Made by a program: the position numbers and the translations under genes. A stretch of 60,000 bases of DNA from Takakia lepidozioides. Lineage: Eukaryota; Streptophyta; Takakiopsida; Takakiales; Takakiaceae. A model generated the notes under the pieces. The model searched no databases. It saw only the letters and a list, made by a program, of their open reading frames with translations, and was not told the origin of the DNA. Shown piece by piece: positions 12,801 through 23,738 of this stretch. Position 1 is the stretch's first letter; every line of letters begins with the position of its first letter. Where the stretch lies: NCBI GenBank assembly GCA_030704615.1, contig CM060733.1:33792001-33852000 (forward strand), given 5' to 3'.

Positions 12801-14386
12801 TCATCTACTTGTGTTGATGTGCCGCTGCTGACCGTACCTTGATGCTCATCACCTCCTTTATCTTCTCTGTGCCACTGCTTGTCTTTCTTGAGTCCCCTCT
12901 TTCTTAGCATGTCCAACACGTCGGGTTTCAGGCGCTCCAATAACTCTGCCTGGGCTTCTGCAACCTCAGCAGCTGACATGCCAGATATGGCTGCCCGATT
13001 TTCTGCATCAATGGTCTCAGGATTGACTCCGGACCTTGTGGTCTCTTCTCTCACTCCCTGATGGTATGGGTCTGACTCTCTGCCACTAGCAGTGGCACCT
13101 GTTTTGCTTCGTGATTGAGCTACCGATGCATAATCCAGAGATTTGCTGGAAGGTGTCACATCCTCAACAGGATCATTATGATTGGCCAATGGAGATGTCT
13201 CTTGCAATCCAATTTCACTTCGTTGAGAGCTACTTTGGTTCTCTTTAGCAATCATTTCTGTCCCTCTATCAACAGCATTTTGGTCATCTAGTCCAGAAGA
13301 ATGGCTTTCCTTTAGGTCCCCTTCCAAAGACTGAGCAGTACTTGTAGTTGACGGGGCACCAGCTTCCACAGGTCCCCCATGCTCTTCGTCATCACCAGGG
13401 CTGCGCTCAGTCTTCCATCTACTAAGCCGTAAGCCTGCTCTCTGCTTTCTTGGCAGTGGCTGTGCCAGAGCGGCCAGAGAGTCGCCGCCGAAATCTTCCT
13501 TGTGATCCACTGCTGGAGAAGAATCCTCTTTCTTTAAAGGTGCCCAATACTACAAAAAACCACAGCAGAGCCATTTAATGACACAAAATTGCATATCCTT
13601 GTCAACTCCAAAAGGATGATCCTTGGAAACAATACCGTAAGCCTACTACATGTTCCAGCCACTAACAAAATGGGACGGGTAAGAGACTCTAGAATTCTTG
13701 GAATTCGACACTAAAACAAACCAAAGCAGGTGTGTCAAAGCGAAGTAAATGAGTTGGGCCTGACCCTAGACTACATTCCGCTGACGCCAATGCAATTCTT
13801 CTCTGCAATTCCTAGTGTCATAGTGTGAAGCGGGGTTCCACAGCTCTTAGTATAAGGTTGAAATCTACAAATGACAAGAAAGATGCAACTTTTGACCCCA
13901 ATTTTGTTGTGAAGGAGAAGAGACAGAAACGCACTCATTCGCAGCCAACAGCCTGCACAATCTAAGCAATGAGACACTCCAAACGAAAACTCTTTTGCTG
14001 AATAAGTTGAATTTGGCTGCACATCAGTCGGTCGAAAATGCAGCCCCAATTTTCAAAAGCTACAAACTAGGGTTGACGAAGGGGGAGATAGACAGGCAGA
14101 GTGATTAAGACAGAGTCAGTCAGTGTGCGAGACATACAGGACCCTCTGAACGATGCCGAGCCACGGGAAACGGGATCGCAGTGGGATTGGGGAGGGACAC
14201 TTTGGTAGGTTCCTCCGATGAAAATCCCTTCTCCTTGATGATCCCCATGACCGGAAGAGGCTCATAACCTTCACCTTGCTTCCCTGCAGGAGCTCCTTTG
14301 AGTGGCGACTGCGAATGCGAAGAGCCCCCTGCCAGCCGTACCACTTTGGGATGCGTCGGCAGACCTTCATCCTTCCGAGCAGACAT
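6825..14386 (-). CDS. IYO: RPAP1-like / MINIYO (RNA polymerase II-associated protein 1)
   Basis: RPAP1 helps assemble RNA polymerase II and bring it into the nucleus; plant MINIYO also controls onset of differentiation. Exons on the minus strand: 14386-14138, 13549-12484, 12157-12039, 11928-11741, 11582-11409, 11100-10868, 10554-10357, 10095-7603 and 7037-6825, about 1,640 codons. Exon 1 encodes IIKEKGFSSEEP and FPVARHRSEGP. Exon 2 encodes the RPAP1_N block (MSAAEVAEAQAELLERLKPD) after a long polar stretch, then TWTERVEGVRLYRFDLEGNV. Exons 3-4 hold the RPAP1_C block (ERDYLRSEGDPAAAGYSLKE, AVWAYALGPEPELPL). Exon 8 is an intronless 2.5-kb block of helical repeats, ending PVWRVLADAQVLKLLPPLD. 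Exon 9 encodes EILEAYVSVWVSGAFD. Start: the first ATG in frame, 14386. All junctions are GT-AG and keep phase except exon 5/6, which is off by one base as drawn. The exon after QQQ (donor GTATGTC at 6824) was not found. Confidence 0.93.
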
Positions 14387-15535
14387 TCTGGCGACTCTGG
14401 AGGCAAGCAAGCTTCTTCGTTTCCTATTTACTCCCGGAGCTCTATCCGCCTCCCAAAACCACCATAGTCCGCTCTTCTCAGAATCTCCGCTCCACTTCCC
14501 TCAATCCAGCTCTTTACAGAAAGCTCCTCACCCCATCTCTTCAAACACTGCTTCCTTCCTCACTCAGAAGCTCTGTAAAGATTGCAGAGGAGGAATTACC
14601 AAGAAAGGAACTCGCATTTGACATCTGACTTGTTTCCAAGGCTCTCTTGTTCCCCCGCGTCTTCTTCATCCCGCAACACCTTCACATGCACTCGAGGCTG
14701 TGACGCAAGACGGACATCTGTCGATTCCTCACTCATACCTAATGGATTTTGCTGCTGATTTGGAAACAGAACCCTTCGGCCGCCCTGCCGACTGGACTGT
14801 TCCACGCCCTGTTCCGGCTCTACGACCAATCACAAACTGGCTGCACTGCCTCTTGTTACCCACACCTGCGGGTCCGGCCGGACCACGTGTCCGTTTCTTG
14901 AGCGTTCAGACCAAGAGCCCTGCTATTTCTCCGTTACTTAGCGAAACCCCATGTCGGTAGCAATAACGGAACTCGATGCATGCGCTCTCAGGGTCGAGAC
15001 TCGTCCACGTGGTGAGACCAAGATTCACCACCTACGGTCTGGCTGGTACATGTACGGTCGCCGTCCGGTTATCACACGGGTGAAAAGTGAAAACCTTTCT
15101 TCCCGGGGAAGAAAATTTCCCGCCAAGGTTGAGGCACCAGTCTCAAATCCCTGAGAGAGAAAAAGAAATACAATATGGCGGCTGGCTGACCGCATGGAGT
15201 AATACGCTATGTACATAATCGGCACCGTATACAGACCGTATATATGGTTCAATAAGACACAGGTGCTACTAATGTTAGAGAAGGAGTTGAAAGAAGACAT
15301 TTATTCTGGCCTTTAATCTACTCTAACAAGCATTGTACACTATGCCGCGTCCAGCCCACAAATAGACACCTGGCCCTACCTTCTTCTCCACTCTACCCAC
15401 CCCCTACAGGAAGATAATAGAAATGAGGTAAGATCTGAATGAACACGTGCAACCTCTGACAGGATCGTCGGTCGGTTTCTGGCATGTCAAATCTTCCCCA
15501 CCCTCTCTTGAGAGTGACATGGAACTGAAGGAGTC
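14387..15535. other. RPAP1 upstream region
   Basis: Presumed promoter and 5' leader of RPAP1. It has short CT-rich tracts and several overlapping small frames on both strands that look like chance. No second gene starting here could be supported. Confidence 0.35.
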
Positions 15536-15539
15536 AGGG

Positions 15540-15780
15540 TTATGCTACGTTACACCGCAGGGAGTGTAATTCCACTTGGGGTTACACTGGGTTACACGAT
15601 GGGGTGTGTAACTCCACTCGGGGTTATAGTGTAACTCCACTCGGTGTAAGCCACACTTGGTCTCGAAATTTGACTGTCCAAATTTGGCTAAGTATAAAAT
15701 GGACTACAAAGAGTTACACAAGAGACTGGGGTTACAAAGGGTTACGCCAATTGGGATACCCCGTACCGGGGTTACACGTC
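15540..15780. repeat. cluster of GGGGTTACAC / TGTAACTCC motifs
   Basis: Irregularly spaced copies of 'ggggttacac' and near matches occur at least six times in about 240 bp. Between them lie copies of 'gtgtaactccactcgg'. This is not a simple tandem array. Dense short motifs of this kind are typical of the sub-terminal regions of some DNA transposons, but I see no terminal inverted repeat here. Confidence 0.5.
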
Positions 15781-16022
15781 AGTCAAAAATCAAACCGAAA
15801 TCTCGCCGCCTGCCGTTCAATCACCTTACCAACAGGCTACCCACCACAGCATGGAACCCTTTTGGATTATTAAGTATTTAATAGTGAAACGGAGGTAAGA
15901 GGGGGTGGGGATGATTTGACAAGGGCCCTGCCCAGACGCCCAGGCTGCCCAAATCCGGCGAAAGTACCGTCAGATGGCACAAGTGCATTAAGGACTAGGT
16001 AGCATTCGAGAGGAGCCCTGCT

Positions 16023-16329
16023 ACCACCGGATATAGCAGGAGCCAGGACCTACCGGCATTAGCGGTGATATGTCATGGCGACCTGCTATATCCGATAGCA
16101 GGGGCTCCTCGGACATAACCGGTTTTTAGGGCAGCGAACCATTGGGTTTACACTGGTACGTACCTATCACCACCGGATATAGCAGGAGCCAGGACCTACC
16201 GGCATTAGCGTTGTGATGTCATGGCGACCTGCTATATCCGATAGCAGGGGCTCCTCGGACATAACCGGTTTTTAGGGCAGCGAACCATTGGGTTTACACT
16301 GGTACGTACCTATCACCACCGGATATAGC
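16023..16329. repeat. 146-bp tandem repeat, two full copies plus a partial third
   Basis: The string 'accaccggatatagc' recurs at 16023, 16169 and 16315, a period of exactly 146 bp. Units 1 and 2 are nearly identical, differing by a few bases around 16068-16073 and 16214-16219. Each full unit contains an inverted pair, CGGATATAGCAGG and CCTGCTATATCCG, about 55 bp apart, so each can fold into a hairpin. The third copy diverges after 15 bp. Confidence 0.9.
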
Positions 16330-17055
16330 TACCGAGCCGCGTAGGTAGTTAAAATCTAGTAGGTCGTAGAATACCACATACAGCACCCCTCCTCAAATCC
16401 AGTAGAAACATGCCACGTCAGCGAGTCTGCTCTAAAAATCGGTTATGTTCTCACCTCGTTCCTATTATCTGCCCCCCCATACAGTCTACCTGGATAAATG
16501 TTTCCTCTATGAACGTTAAACTACCATAAATATTAACAAATATGATTGGCTCCTTTTTATTCTAAAGAAGAATTTGTGTCAAAAATGGCTAAAGCCCCTG
16601 TTGTGCCTTCCCTAAGTGTGACCTCTCCTTTGTTCAAAAATAGTTTCATGATGTACCTTCTCCAAGTACCACCTCCCTCGTCCCTAAGGTAATATTTATG
16701 TTATTTTTATTTTCTTAAATAAAAGGAAAACACCTGGGATATCTCTGTTATTGAACAATTGAAAAAAATGGTTGAATTTTATTAGTTTATTATGGATGAA
16801 AGTAGATTCTACTATTCACAAGAGGAGCCATACATGGCTAGCCACTTATTCCCCTACTTGTGCACACTAGCAAATGTTAAGTGTTATTTGTGAACAAATG
16901 TTTACCGGTATTTCCCTCTTCATTGAGTTGCCCTTAATAAATGTTAAGTGCACCATAAAGGCTATGACATACGCTCAATCTAGCTTCAGGATAAGCTCCA
17001 TAATTAAGCTCTAAATAAGATAAGATCACATCCTAAAACATAACCAATCATAGGA
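16330..17055. other. AT-rich non-coding stretch
   Basis: No frame longer than about 60 codons, no recognisable repeat, rich in A/T runs. I see nothing to annotate. Confidence 0.4.
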
Positions 17056-17073
17056 TTATAAGGTAACACTAAC

Positions 17074-17181
17074 GTGTTGTCGGCCTTCAGTTGTCCCATA
17101 TCCCCGAGGTCGCCCGGCAATCGCCCCACCGCCAGCAGCCGCCCGGCGTACCAAATTGGTGAGTAAAGACAATTTAGACAT
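17074..17181 (-). other. possible first exon with a mitochondrial-type presequence
   Basis: From ATG at 17181 the minus strand reads MSKLSLLTNLVRRAAAGGG and continues with glycine/arginine-rich residues to TTEGRQH. Acid-poor, serine/leucine/arginine-rich N-termini of this kind are typical of mitochondrial targeting peptides. A GTTAGT donor follows at 17073. I could not find a downstream exon, so the gene is unidentified and the call is tentative. Confidence 0.22.
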
Positions 17182-17606
17182 GGTTGCCTTGAGGTTAGTT
17201 AACAGACAAGCCCCCTGGACGTAAATTCTCTTGAAGGCCCCATTTTGTACCAAGAATAAGTCCTCTGAACAATCATCTAATTTATGGATCATAGGAAAAC
17301 AACGACATGATTTCAAACAGCAAGGAAGTACAAGTTTGGAAGTAAATTGTTATAACATAGTCTTTACAACACAACTACAATTAAGCATCTGGAAAATTAA
17401 AAGCTGATTACAAGTTCACTTCAAAGTGCATGATGAAATTAGAGGATTTATATGAGAGAAGGCACGTTGAGAATGTGAGGAGGTACTGTTTCTGGTTTTC
17501 TGTACATGTATTATGTCTTCTCACGAGACATAGTTTTGTTTGCCTAATGAGTACATTCCAATTTCATTGTGGACTGTTGTGTTCGTGTCTTCAAATTGGT
17601 TAGTAC

Positions 17607-17785
17607 CAGTGTTGTGCGGGTACCCGCTTAGGCGGGTTGGAACCGGAACCGGAACCGGGGGAGCAAGGACGAGCCGGTTCCAAAACCGGACCCGGCGGGT
17701 ATGGGTTTTTCCAGGAACCGGCTGGGAACTGGAACCAGGGGGTCAGTTGCGGTTCCGGATCCGGTACACGCACTAGGGTTTTTTT
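17607..17785 (+). repeat. hAT-like element fragment (left terminus only)
   Basis: Starts with CAGTGTTGTGCGGGTACCCG, close to the termini of the hAT-like elements at 34381 and 50977. The next 150 bp is full of GGAACC/CCGGTTCC words on both strands, then a poly(T) run at about 17779-17803. No matching right end was found, so this is a truncated copy. Confidence 0.45.
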
Positions 17786-17938
17786 TTTTTTTGTTTTTTT
17801 TCCCGTGATCTGTCGTCTCTCACCTCCAATCTGCTGCAGTAGCGCGACTTCAGTGCGGGGGAGGGAGCACGAGCACTCGGTGTTTCAGAGTTACTGTCAA
17901 ACTCTTACTAAACAAATGACTGCCATATCATTGCAGCT

Positions 17939-18380
17939 TGTGAAGCCTTAAAACAAGCCTGAAGCATATACTCCTTTCATCTCAAGAAGTGAAGTTGCAC
18001 AACAAAGGGGCGAGCGGAAAGAGCAAGCAGCACGCGAGAGGAGGATCCAACACACGAATCAGACACTAAGCAGCTCTCATCCAAAAAATTGTACACCAAA
18101 ATCACATATACAACAACACCCGAGTACACCGCCCTGACCTTGTGTCAAGGCGCCGTCTTTATACAAAAGCCCTAACCCCCGTGCCCGCCGCGACGGTGCT
18201 GCCTTGCAGCCCTAGATCTAATGAAGGACCAGGATCAAGCCACCGGCCTAAACTAACCCTAACCTAAACATCATTGTAACGGATTAACGGCTTTATACGC
18301 CAAAAATATACTATGAATGTGTATCGCCGTTTTGGATGAAACGGGTCATTTCCAGGCGTAAGCAAGTATGGGGCTTTACA
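17939..18380 (-). repeat. 3' LTR of gypsy element 2
   Basis: On the minus strand it begins TGTAAAGCCCC and ends GGCTTCACA, i.e. TG...CA with an imperfect 9-bp terminal inverted repeat. It is preceded by a purine-rich tract (CGTGGGGGGTAGG) ending 10-20 bp upstream. Length is 442 bp. Two TATAAAG-type motifs lie within it (about 18287 and 18162). The bases just outside its lower end are AGCT, which also occur next to the matching LTR edge at 27198. Confidence 0.65.
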
Positions 18381-18692
18381 TCTGTGAAGCCTACCCCCCA
18401 CGAAAAATCCTGAGCTCCGCGAAGGAAAACAAATAATGAAAAATATAGCACCCTCCACTGCTGGGTGAAAAACCTACCAAGGGAAACCTGGCACCAGCAA
18501 GTTGGGCCGAGGACAAAACCCTTGGCTAGGAAAACCGTGCACGGAGTACAAATGGTGAGATGTCATAAAATGTTCTAAGTCCTAGAGAGGTCAAGTCCGA
18601 GTACCCCAAGAGGCATCAGCCGCAAACTAAGATTAAGCTGCTGAAAAGAGAGGTGAAGTAAGTTGAAGTAGATCGCTCAGAAGATCAAGACA

Positions 18693-19832
18693 TCACCTCA
18701 CCGTGCGCCCCTCCACATTGATACACGTGAGATCAAAAACTAGTTTGGAGTGCACCAAGTCCGTCAAGGAAACAGGTTCATCCCGTACTTCAGTGTTAGA
18801 ACCTTGGGGAAGAAGAAGAGCACGTCGCCTAGGTAAAATCTGATAGATCAAGTATGGTCCGTCGATCTTGAGCTTAGATTTGCATGCATGCTTGCCATGC
18901 TGTAATCGAACGTACACGGTCTGTCCCACCTGAAACAGATTAGAATACTTGACACACTTGTTAAAATTACGGGCTTGGGTGAGTTGAGCCTTACCAATGT
19001 TCGTCTTGGCATCATGGATAGTCACCGCATGGTGAGCATGAAGATCTTCAATAAATGTCTCAAGATCAACCAAATCAGCAACAGTAGAGATAAGAGGGGT
19101 AGAATGCAAAGGAGAAACACACTTGCGACCATACAACAACTCAAAATGAGTCTTCTTGGTGCTAGCATGCATGGTGGTGCGATAAGCAAAGAGAATAGGG
19201 GGAAGAAAGGTATCCCACTCCCTGGTAAGTGCGCCATTCTTCTCCAACATTTGGCAAAGAGTTTGGTTGAAGCGTTACGTAAGGTCATTGGTCTGGGGAT
19301 GGTATGGAGCGGTGGTGGAATGCTTGACACCAAAGTTGAAACAAACCACCGTGAGGAGCTGGTTACAAAACTCCTTGCCCTGATCCATTAGTATCTCCCG
19401 AGGACACCCATGCCGCATAAGGATCTCATTGAAGAAGAACTGAGCTACAACATCACTAGCCTTAGAACGCAAAGGTCGGACTTCTACCCACTTAGTCAAG
19501 TAGTCGGTAGCAACACAAATGTAGCTTCGACCTTTTGATGTGAGTGCGAAGGGTCCTACCAAGTCAATGCCAACACGAACAAAAGCATGGGTGACAGGCA
19601 AAGGCTGTAGCTCATACAAGATCCGGGCCCTGGGGAGAGCAATGTTAGCACGACAACCTTCACATGTAGAGATGAACTCGGTGACGTCTCGGTGAATTCC
19701 CAGCCAATAGTACACCTCTTGGATGCGAGCCACAGTTTTCTTGATAGCAAGGTGACCTGCATACAAGGAACAATGGAAACGCTCCAATAAAGCATTCAGC
19801 TGGCTCCGTGGTGGGCACCTCCCAAGTAACAT
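18693..19832 (-). pseudogene. gypsy element 2 integrase (two frames)
   Basis: The N-terminal part (19832-19275) has the H2C2 zinc-binding arm (HxxxxH...CEGC) and the catalytic core opening GIDLVGPF, with ATDYLTKWVEVRPL and the DQGKEF box carrying the second aspartate. The frame breaks after HPQTND, just before the glutamate helix. The second frame (19250-18693) gives the C-terminal core and tail: ILFAYRTTMHASTKKTHFEL and the KIDGPYLIYQIL GPF/Y-like module. There is no chromodomain behind it. Confidence 0.85.
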
Positions 19833-20286
19833 GGCACTCCTCCTCTAGTGAGCTCTTTGAAAAGCTTATCACCCATAAAACGGTGAGTAGACACATGATA
19901 GAGAATTTGTTTACGCAAGGACTCGGAAAGGCCAGCTGGCGACACCCCGGATGGCATCGCTGGAGTAGCGCAACATGTAGCTGATCATCCATGACTGCAC
20001 TGCACATAAGAGGTAGACAATGGGTTTTAGATAAGGTGGCCTGGAGTGCCTGTACCTATGATCTCCAGCCAAGGATACCTCCACCTCATTTGTTACTACT
20101 CATGGCCAGCCGAATCAGGCCTTGAGGCTCAAGCCAATAGTCACCCAGGAGTGCAGCAGCCGGAACCACAACAAACTCGGGGGCCTACGAAAGAGATGGA
20201 CTAAAACACAACATGGAACTTCCACCCAAACTTGTCCGAATTCTCACGAAGCGATAGATCCACACACATGCTAACACACGAATAAA

Positions 20287-21946
20287 TCAGCCAGGATCAT
20301 CCAATAGGTGGACCAGCCCAAGCAGACAATATGCTATGGGAATCCAGGGCCAAGGGTTGCTGATCTGCACAAAGAAGGTTGAGAAGAGGGCAGCATCAGG
20401 GAGCAACCAGGTCAACCCAAGGTGAGCTAGGCCTGCTGACAGGAGGATCAACCTGTTTGAGTGCCTCAGCATTAGTGGTTTCTTGCCCCTCTTGTAGATT
20501 ATATTCATGTCAAATTCCTGTAGGTACAAACAAATCAAACAAACTCCTGCCACTAGGTGCGACACAGACGCGATCAGGATAACACCCTACATGCAAATTG
20601 CCATGAAGTTCCTAGGCTAACAAGAGCTTTTGGTTAGAAGATGATCAGTCTCTATTACAACCGGTGCCATGCAAATCTTTGCCGAAAATGCTTCACACAA
20701 AGACCAGGGCGCGAACCCTCCTTATCAAATATGGAAATTCCTTTCATGACGATCGAGACGACGGGATGCATAAGCTATGACCATGCTCCTGCCTTCTACT
20801 ACTTGACATAAGATTGCAGAGATGGCAACATCAGATACATCAGTCTTAAGCAGAAAGGTAACTCAAAGTTGGAACATCAGGATGGGAGCTGAGCACAAAG
20901 CCTTGTGAAGGGGGTCAAAGGCAGCCTGCTGGGAGAAGATCCTGGCATCTTTACACAACACCTTGGTCAGAGGGTGAGCAAGCTTAGCAAAGTTCTTTAT
21001 GAAGCGCCGGTAATAAGAAGTCAGACAGGAAGGATTTGATACAATGTTTATCCTGGGGATATGAAAGCCCCAAAAGACTCAAGCTTGGCAGGATAGAAAG
21101 CAAACCATCTTTTGACAGAATATGGCCAACGAAGTGGAGCTCAGGCATGAATAGTTTACATTTCTGGGCTTTAACTTTAAGGATGCAGTGCGCAATGTGC
21201 TGAAGACACGGTGACAGATCAGCTAGTGAGCATCAAAGCTGGCTGAGAAAAACATTGATATCATCAACATAAATTAGAGCACACTCCCAGCGAAGATTCC
21301 AAGACACTGTCATGAGGTTGGAAAGTAAAGGTGGCCATTGCACAAACCAAAAGGCATGGTCTCATATTGGTACTTACCCATGCGACACACAAAGGAGGTC
21401 TTTTCTTGGGCTGCTTCAGTAAGAGGAACTTGCCAAAAGCCAGCTGCAAGATCAAGAGAGGAGGAAAATTGTAGCACCATATAGTTGATCCAAGGTTTCG
21501 TTAATCTTGGGTAGAGGGTAGGAACATTTTTTGGTGATGTCTTCAGCATTCTGAAGTCAACACAAGAAGCGGGTTGTGCCATCTTTCTTTCCAACCGGAC
21601 AATTGGAGTAGCCAAGAGAGACTTGAAAGGTTTAATCACACCGCATCAAGCATCTTCTGGACTTCTTCTTGGATTATGGCACGTTCCTGGACACTCTCTC
21701 GGTAAGCAAATTGTTTAATAGGAGCCCATTCAGTGACAATGTCATGTTGAAGAATAGGAGGTGACCTAGGGGTGGACCCAACTGAAAATATCTAGCTTTC
21801 TTTGCAAATAAGCCATTTCCACCTTCCTCTTTGTCCAGAGGAGAGAGTTGTGCCCAACTTGATTTCAAACAAACTTTGGTGAGGGCCTTCTTACCTCCTC
21901 GGCTGAGATCAGGAATAGTGGTGGTGTAAATGCACAAAAGGAACAA
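20287..21946 (-). pseudogene. gypsy element 2 reverse transcriptase / RNase H remnants
   Basis: Read through several frames the minus strand gives DIVTEWAPIKQFAYRE, the palm start SSLDLAAGFWQVPL, the PFGLCN block and, near 21265, ALIYVDDINVFLSQL with the catalytic YVDD. Then KCKLFMPELHFVGHILS follows. Below 21000 only scattered fragments of the RNase H region are left. Multiple frameshifts and stops make this non-functional. Confidence 0.75.
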
Positions 21947-22190
21947 CCGTATCTAAGGGGCCATGTTGGATGCCAATGGCCTCAAGACCAAAACCAGCCT
22001 GCCACCTCTTGTAGTCCGCAATGGGAAGAGCAGTGATGCGAGCCAGAACCTGCCCCTTTTTTAATATTCACAGGGAAGCGCTCAGGATTAACAATCAGGA
22101 TCTGGACCTCCTGTCTATATCCTCTATCACAGAACACCAGTGGCCACCCGGCAGTCTTAAGGGAGTCAATCTCCCGCCTCGCTTTCTAGA
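21870..22190 (+). repeat. inverted copy of the gypsy protease-RT linker
   Basis: The plus strand here matches the minus strand of 22200-22480. Shared strings include 'ggggccatgttggat', 'caatggcctcaagacc' and the coding 'FNIxxE..RI.NQ'. The two copies face each other around 22190-22200. Identity looks moderate (roughly 70-80 percent by eye), so it is an old inverted duplication or the meeting point of two related elements. Confidence 0.65.
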
Positions 22191-22770
22191 AATTGAGGGT
22201 TGTAGGGATTGAATGCCCTAAGCACGCCTGGTGGCCACTGGATGGTTCTGTTGATAGAGGATTATAACAGAAGTCAAATCCCTGATTGGTAATCCTGAGA
22301 CGCTCCTTGATATTAAAAAGGGGCAGGTTCTTGGCTCGATCACGCTGTCCCATTGCTGACATACAGAGGTGCAGGATGTTTTGGTCTTGAGGCCATTGGA
22401 TCCAACATGGCCCCATTAGATAGGTGTTGCCTTTTACCAGGGCGTGGACTCTCGACAAATTGGCTGTAGCAAACCCAGCCTTGATCTTCACGGCTTTCAA
22501 GGGAACCACTACTTCATGCCCTACTCCATTGGTAAAGCGAAGGGAGTAGTCTGCTAGGCTAATGGTGGCACCAGCTCCGGTCATCCAGTCAAGGCCTAGA
22601 AAGAATTGATCTCCAATTGTGACTATACAGGTAACCACAACCTCCTTGTTATGAATTCTGATTGGAACAGTGACTAGTCTTAAGGGCTCATACCTGAATC
22701 CATCTATAATAAGTACCTCAATACCTGTGGCAGGGCATAGTTTAAGACCTAGAACTCTCACAACACTCAA
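22186..22770 (-). pseudogene. gypsy element 2 aspartic protease and linker
   Basis: A 194-residue frame. Residues about 15-75 have a retropepsin-like beta fold pattern (VLIIDGFRYEP..., VPIRIHNKEVVVTCIV, FFLGLDWM). LGLDWM is the usual end of the gypsy protease. The catalytic DTG/DSG triplet is not visible because the frame starts downstream of it or it has been lost. The rest is the linker to RT, duplicated in inverted orientation to the left. Confidence 0.55.
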
Positions 22771-22784
22771 ATGTATGGCAAATA

Positions 22785-22974
22785 TATGTCGTGCGCATAC
22801 ATATCGCTACACAACTACATCGCTGTCCAAAACCACACAACACATGTGCACACCACACACTAGTATACCACTAGTCCACCACTAGTCCAGCCACTAGTCC
22901 AACCACTAGGCTACAACTAGTCAGTCACTAGGCTGCCACTATGCTGCCCACTATGGCAGTCACTAGTCCACACA
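22785..22974 (-). repeat. second, partial LTR copy of gypsy element 1
   Basis: About 190 bp, nearly identical to 23297-23478 apart from two or three small indels and substitutions. It carries a series of 'actagt'-containing words. On the minus strand it begins TGTGTGG and ends GCACGACA. It abuts the end of the full LTR-like sequence at 22976, giving an LTR-LTR tandem. Confidence 0.6.
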
Positions 22975-22975
22975 A

Positions 22976-23478
22976 TGATAAAGAAGAAGAATACAAGCAC
23001 GAGCTCACAAATCTGAAGCATAAACTCATGCATATATAACCTCATCACTCAAATACAAGTCAAGCCAAGTGCACCCCACGCCATGGGGAATCCACACTAC
23101 GGCGCCATAGCTAGGCGCGGTGAGGCTCAACTCGAGAAAGATGAGCCTTCCGCGCTTGCCGTGAAGATAACCACTCCAGGGCCTAAATCTGCCTTGACCC
23201 CTGGATTGACACTTGGGCCAATCCCAAATGTCAATATGTAAAAGCTAGCTATTTCCTAGCTAGTTTCACACTAGTGGTAAAATAACTTGACAGCTGTCGT
23301 GCGCATACATATCGCTACACAACTACATTGCTGTCCAAAACACAACACATGTGCACACCACACACTAGTATACCACTAGTCCACCACTAGTCCGCCACTA
23401 GTCCAACCACTAGGCTACAACTAGTCAGTCACTAGGCTGCCACTATGCTGCCCACTATGGCAGTCACTAGTCCACACA
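22976..23478 (-). repeat. 3' LTR of gypsy element 1 (likely)
   Basis: On the minus strand a purine tract (AGCTAGGGGGGCGAT) ends at 23479 and TGTGTGG follows, the normal polypurine-tract/LTR junction. The LTR would run to ...TTTATCA at 22976, TG...CA, 503 bp. It contains a TATA-like motif (TTATATATG) near 23037. The first 190 bp is repeated immediately downstream at 22785-22974. An alternative reading is that the 190-bp unit itself, also TG...CA, is the LTR. Confidence 0.5.
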
Positions 23479-23738
23479 ATCGCCCCCCTAGCTGGTGCTT
23501 AGGTCCCTCTAAGTCCAGGTAGTCACAAGATGTGATAGTGACCATAGCCTCACTAAGTCCTCCACCACTATCCCTACTACACTCAAACTCGATACATCAA
23601 GAGGCCGGGTGCAAGAGTTGCCCCATCGTTAGTCGCCGTCTTGCAACCTGTGAACTTGAGTTTGGGATCTCATGTATTGACTCCTATGAGCTTGGCCTCC
23701 CATGTCTTGTTAGCTGCCTCCAGTCATGTCCACTGCCA

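Larger units (their letters stand above)
17939..22770 (-). mobile_element. gypsy element 2 (decayed Ty3/gypsy retrotransposon)
   Basis: Minus-strand order is protease (22186-22770), reverse transcriptase (about 21946-21100), remnants of RNase H (20287-20565), integrase (19832-18693) and then the LTR. This is the gypsy gene order. Several stops and frameshifts break it, for example after TTAPYHPQTND in the integrase. No gag is visible, and the 5' LTR is reduced to about 16 bp at 27183-27198 if the composite interpretation holds. Part of its protease-RT linker is present in the opposite orientation at about 21870-22190. Confidence 0.85.

Noticed and set aside
14120-14410. RPAP1 start at 14410
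   Set aside because: The base triplet there is TTG, not ATG; the first in-frame ATG is 14386.
14302-14628. Overlapping 100-codon plus-strand frames at the RPAP1 5' end
   Set aside because: They are antisense to RPAP1 exon 1, which is supported by family motifs.
16023-16329. CRISPR array
   Set aside because: Two long nearly identical units without spacer structure, in a plant nuclear context; a plain tandem repeat.
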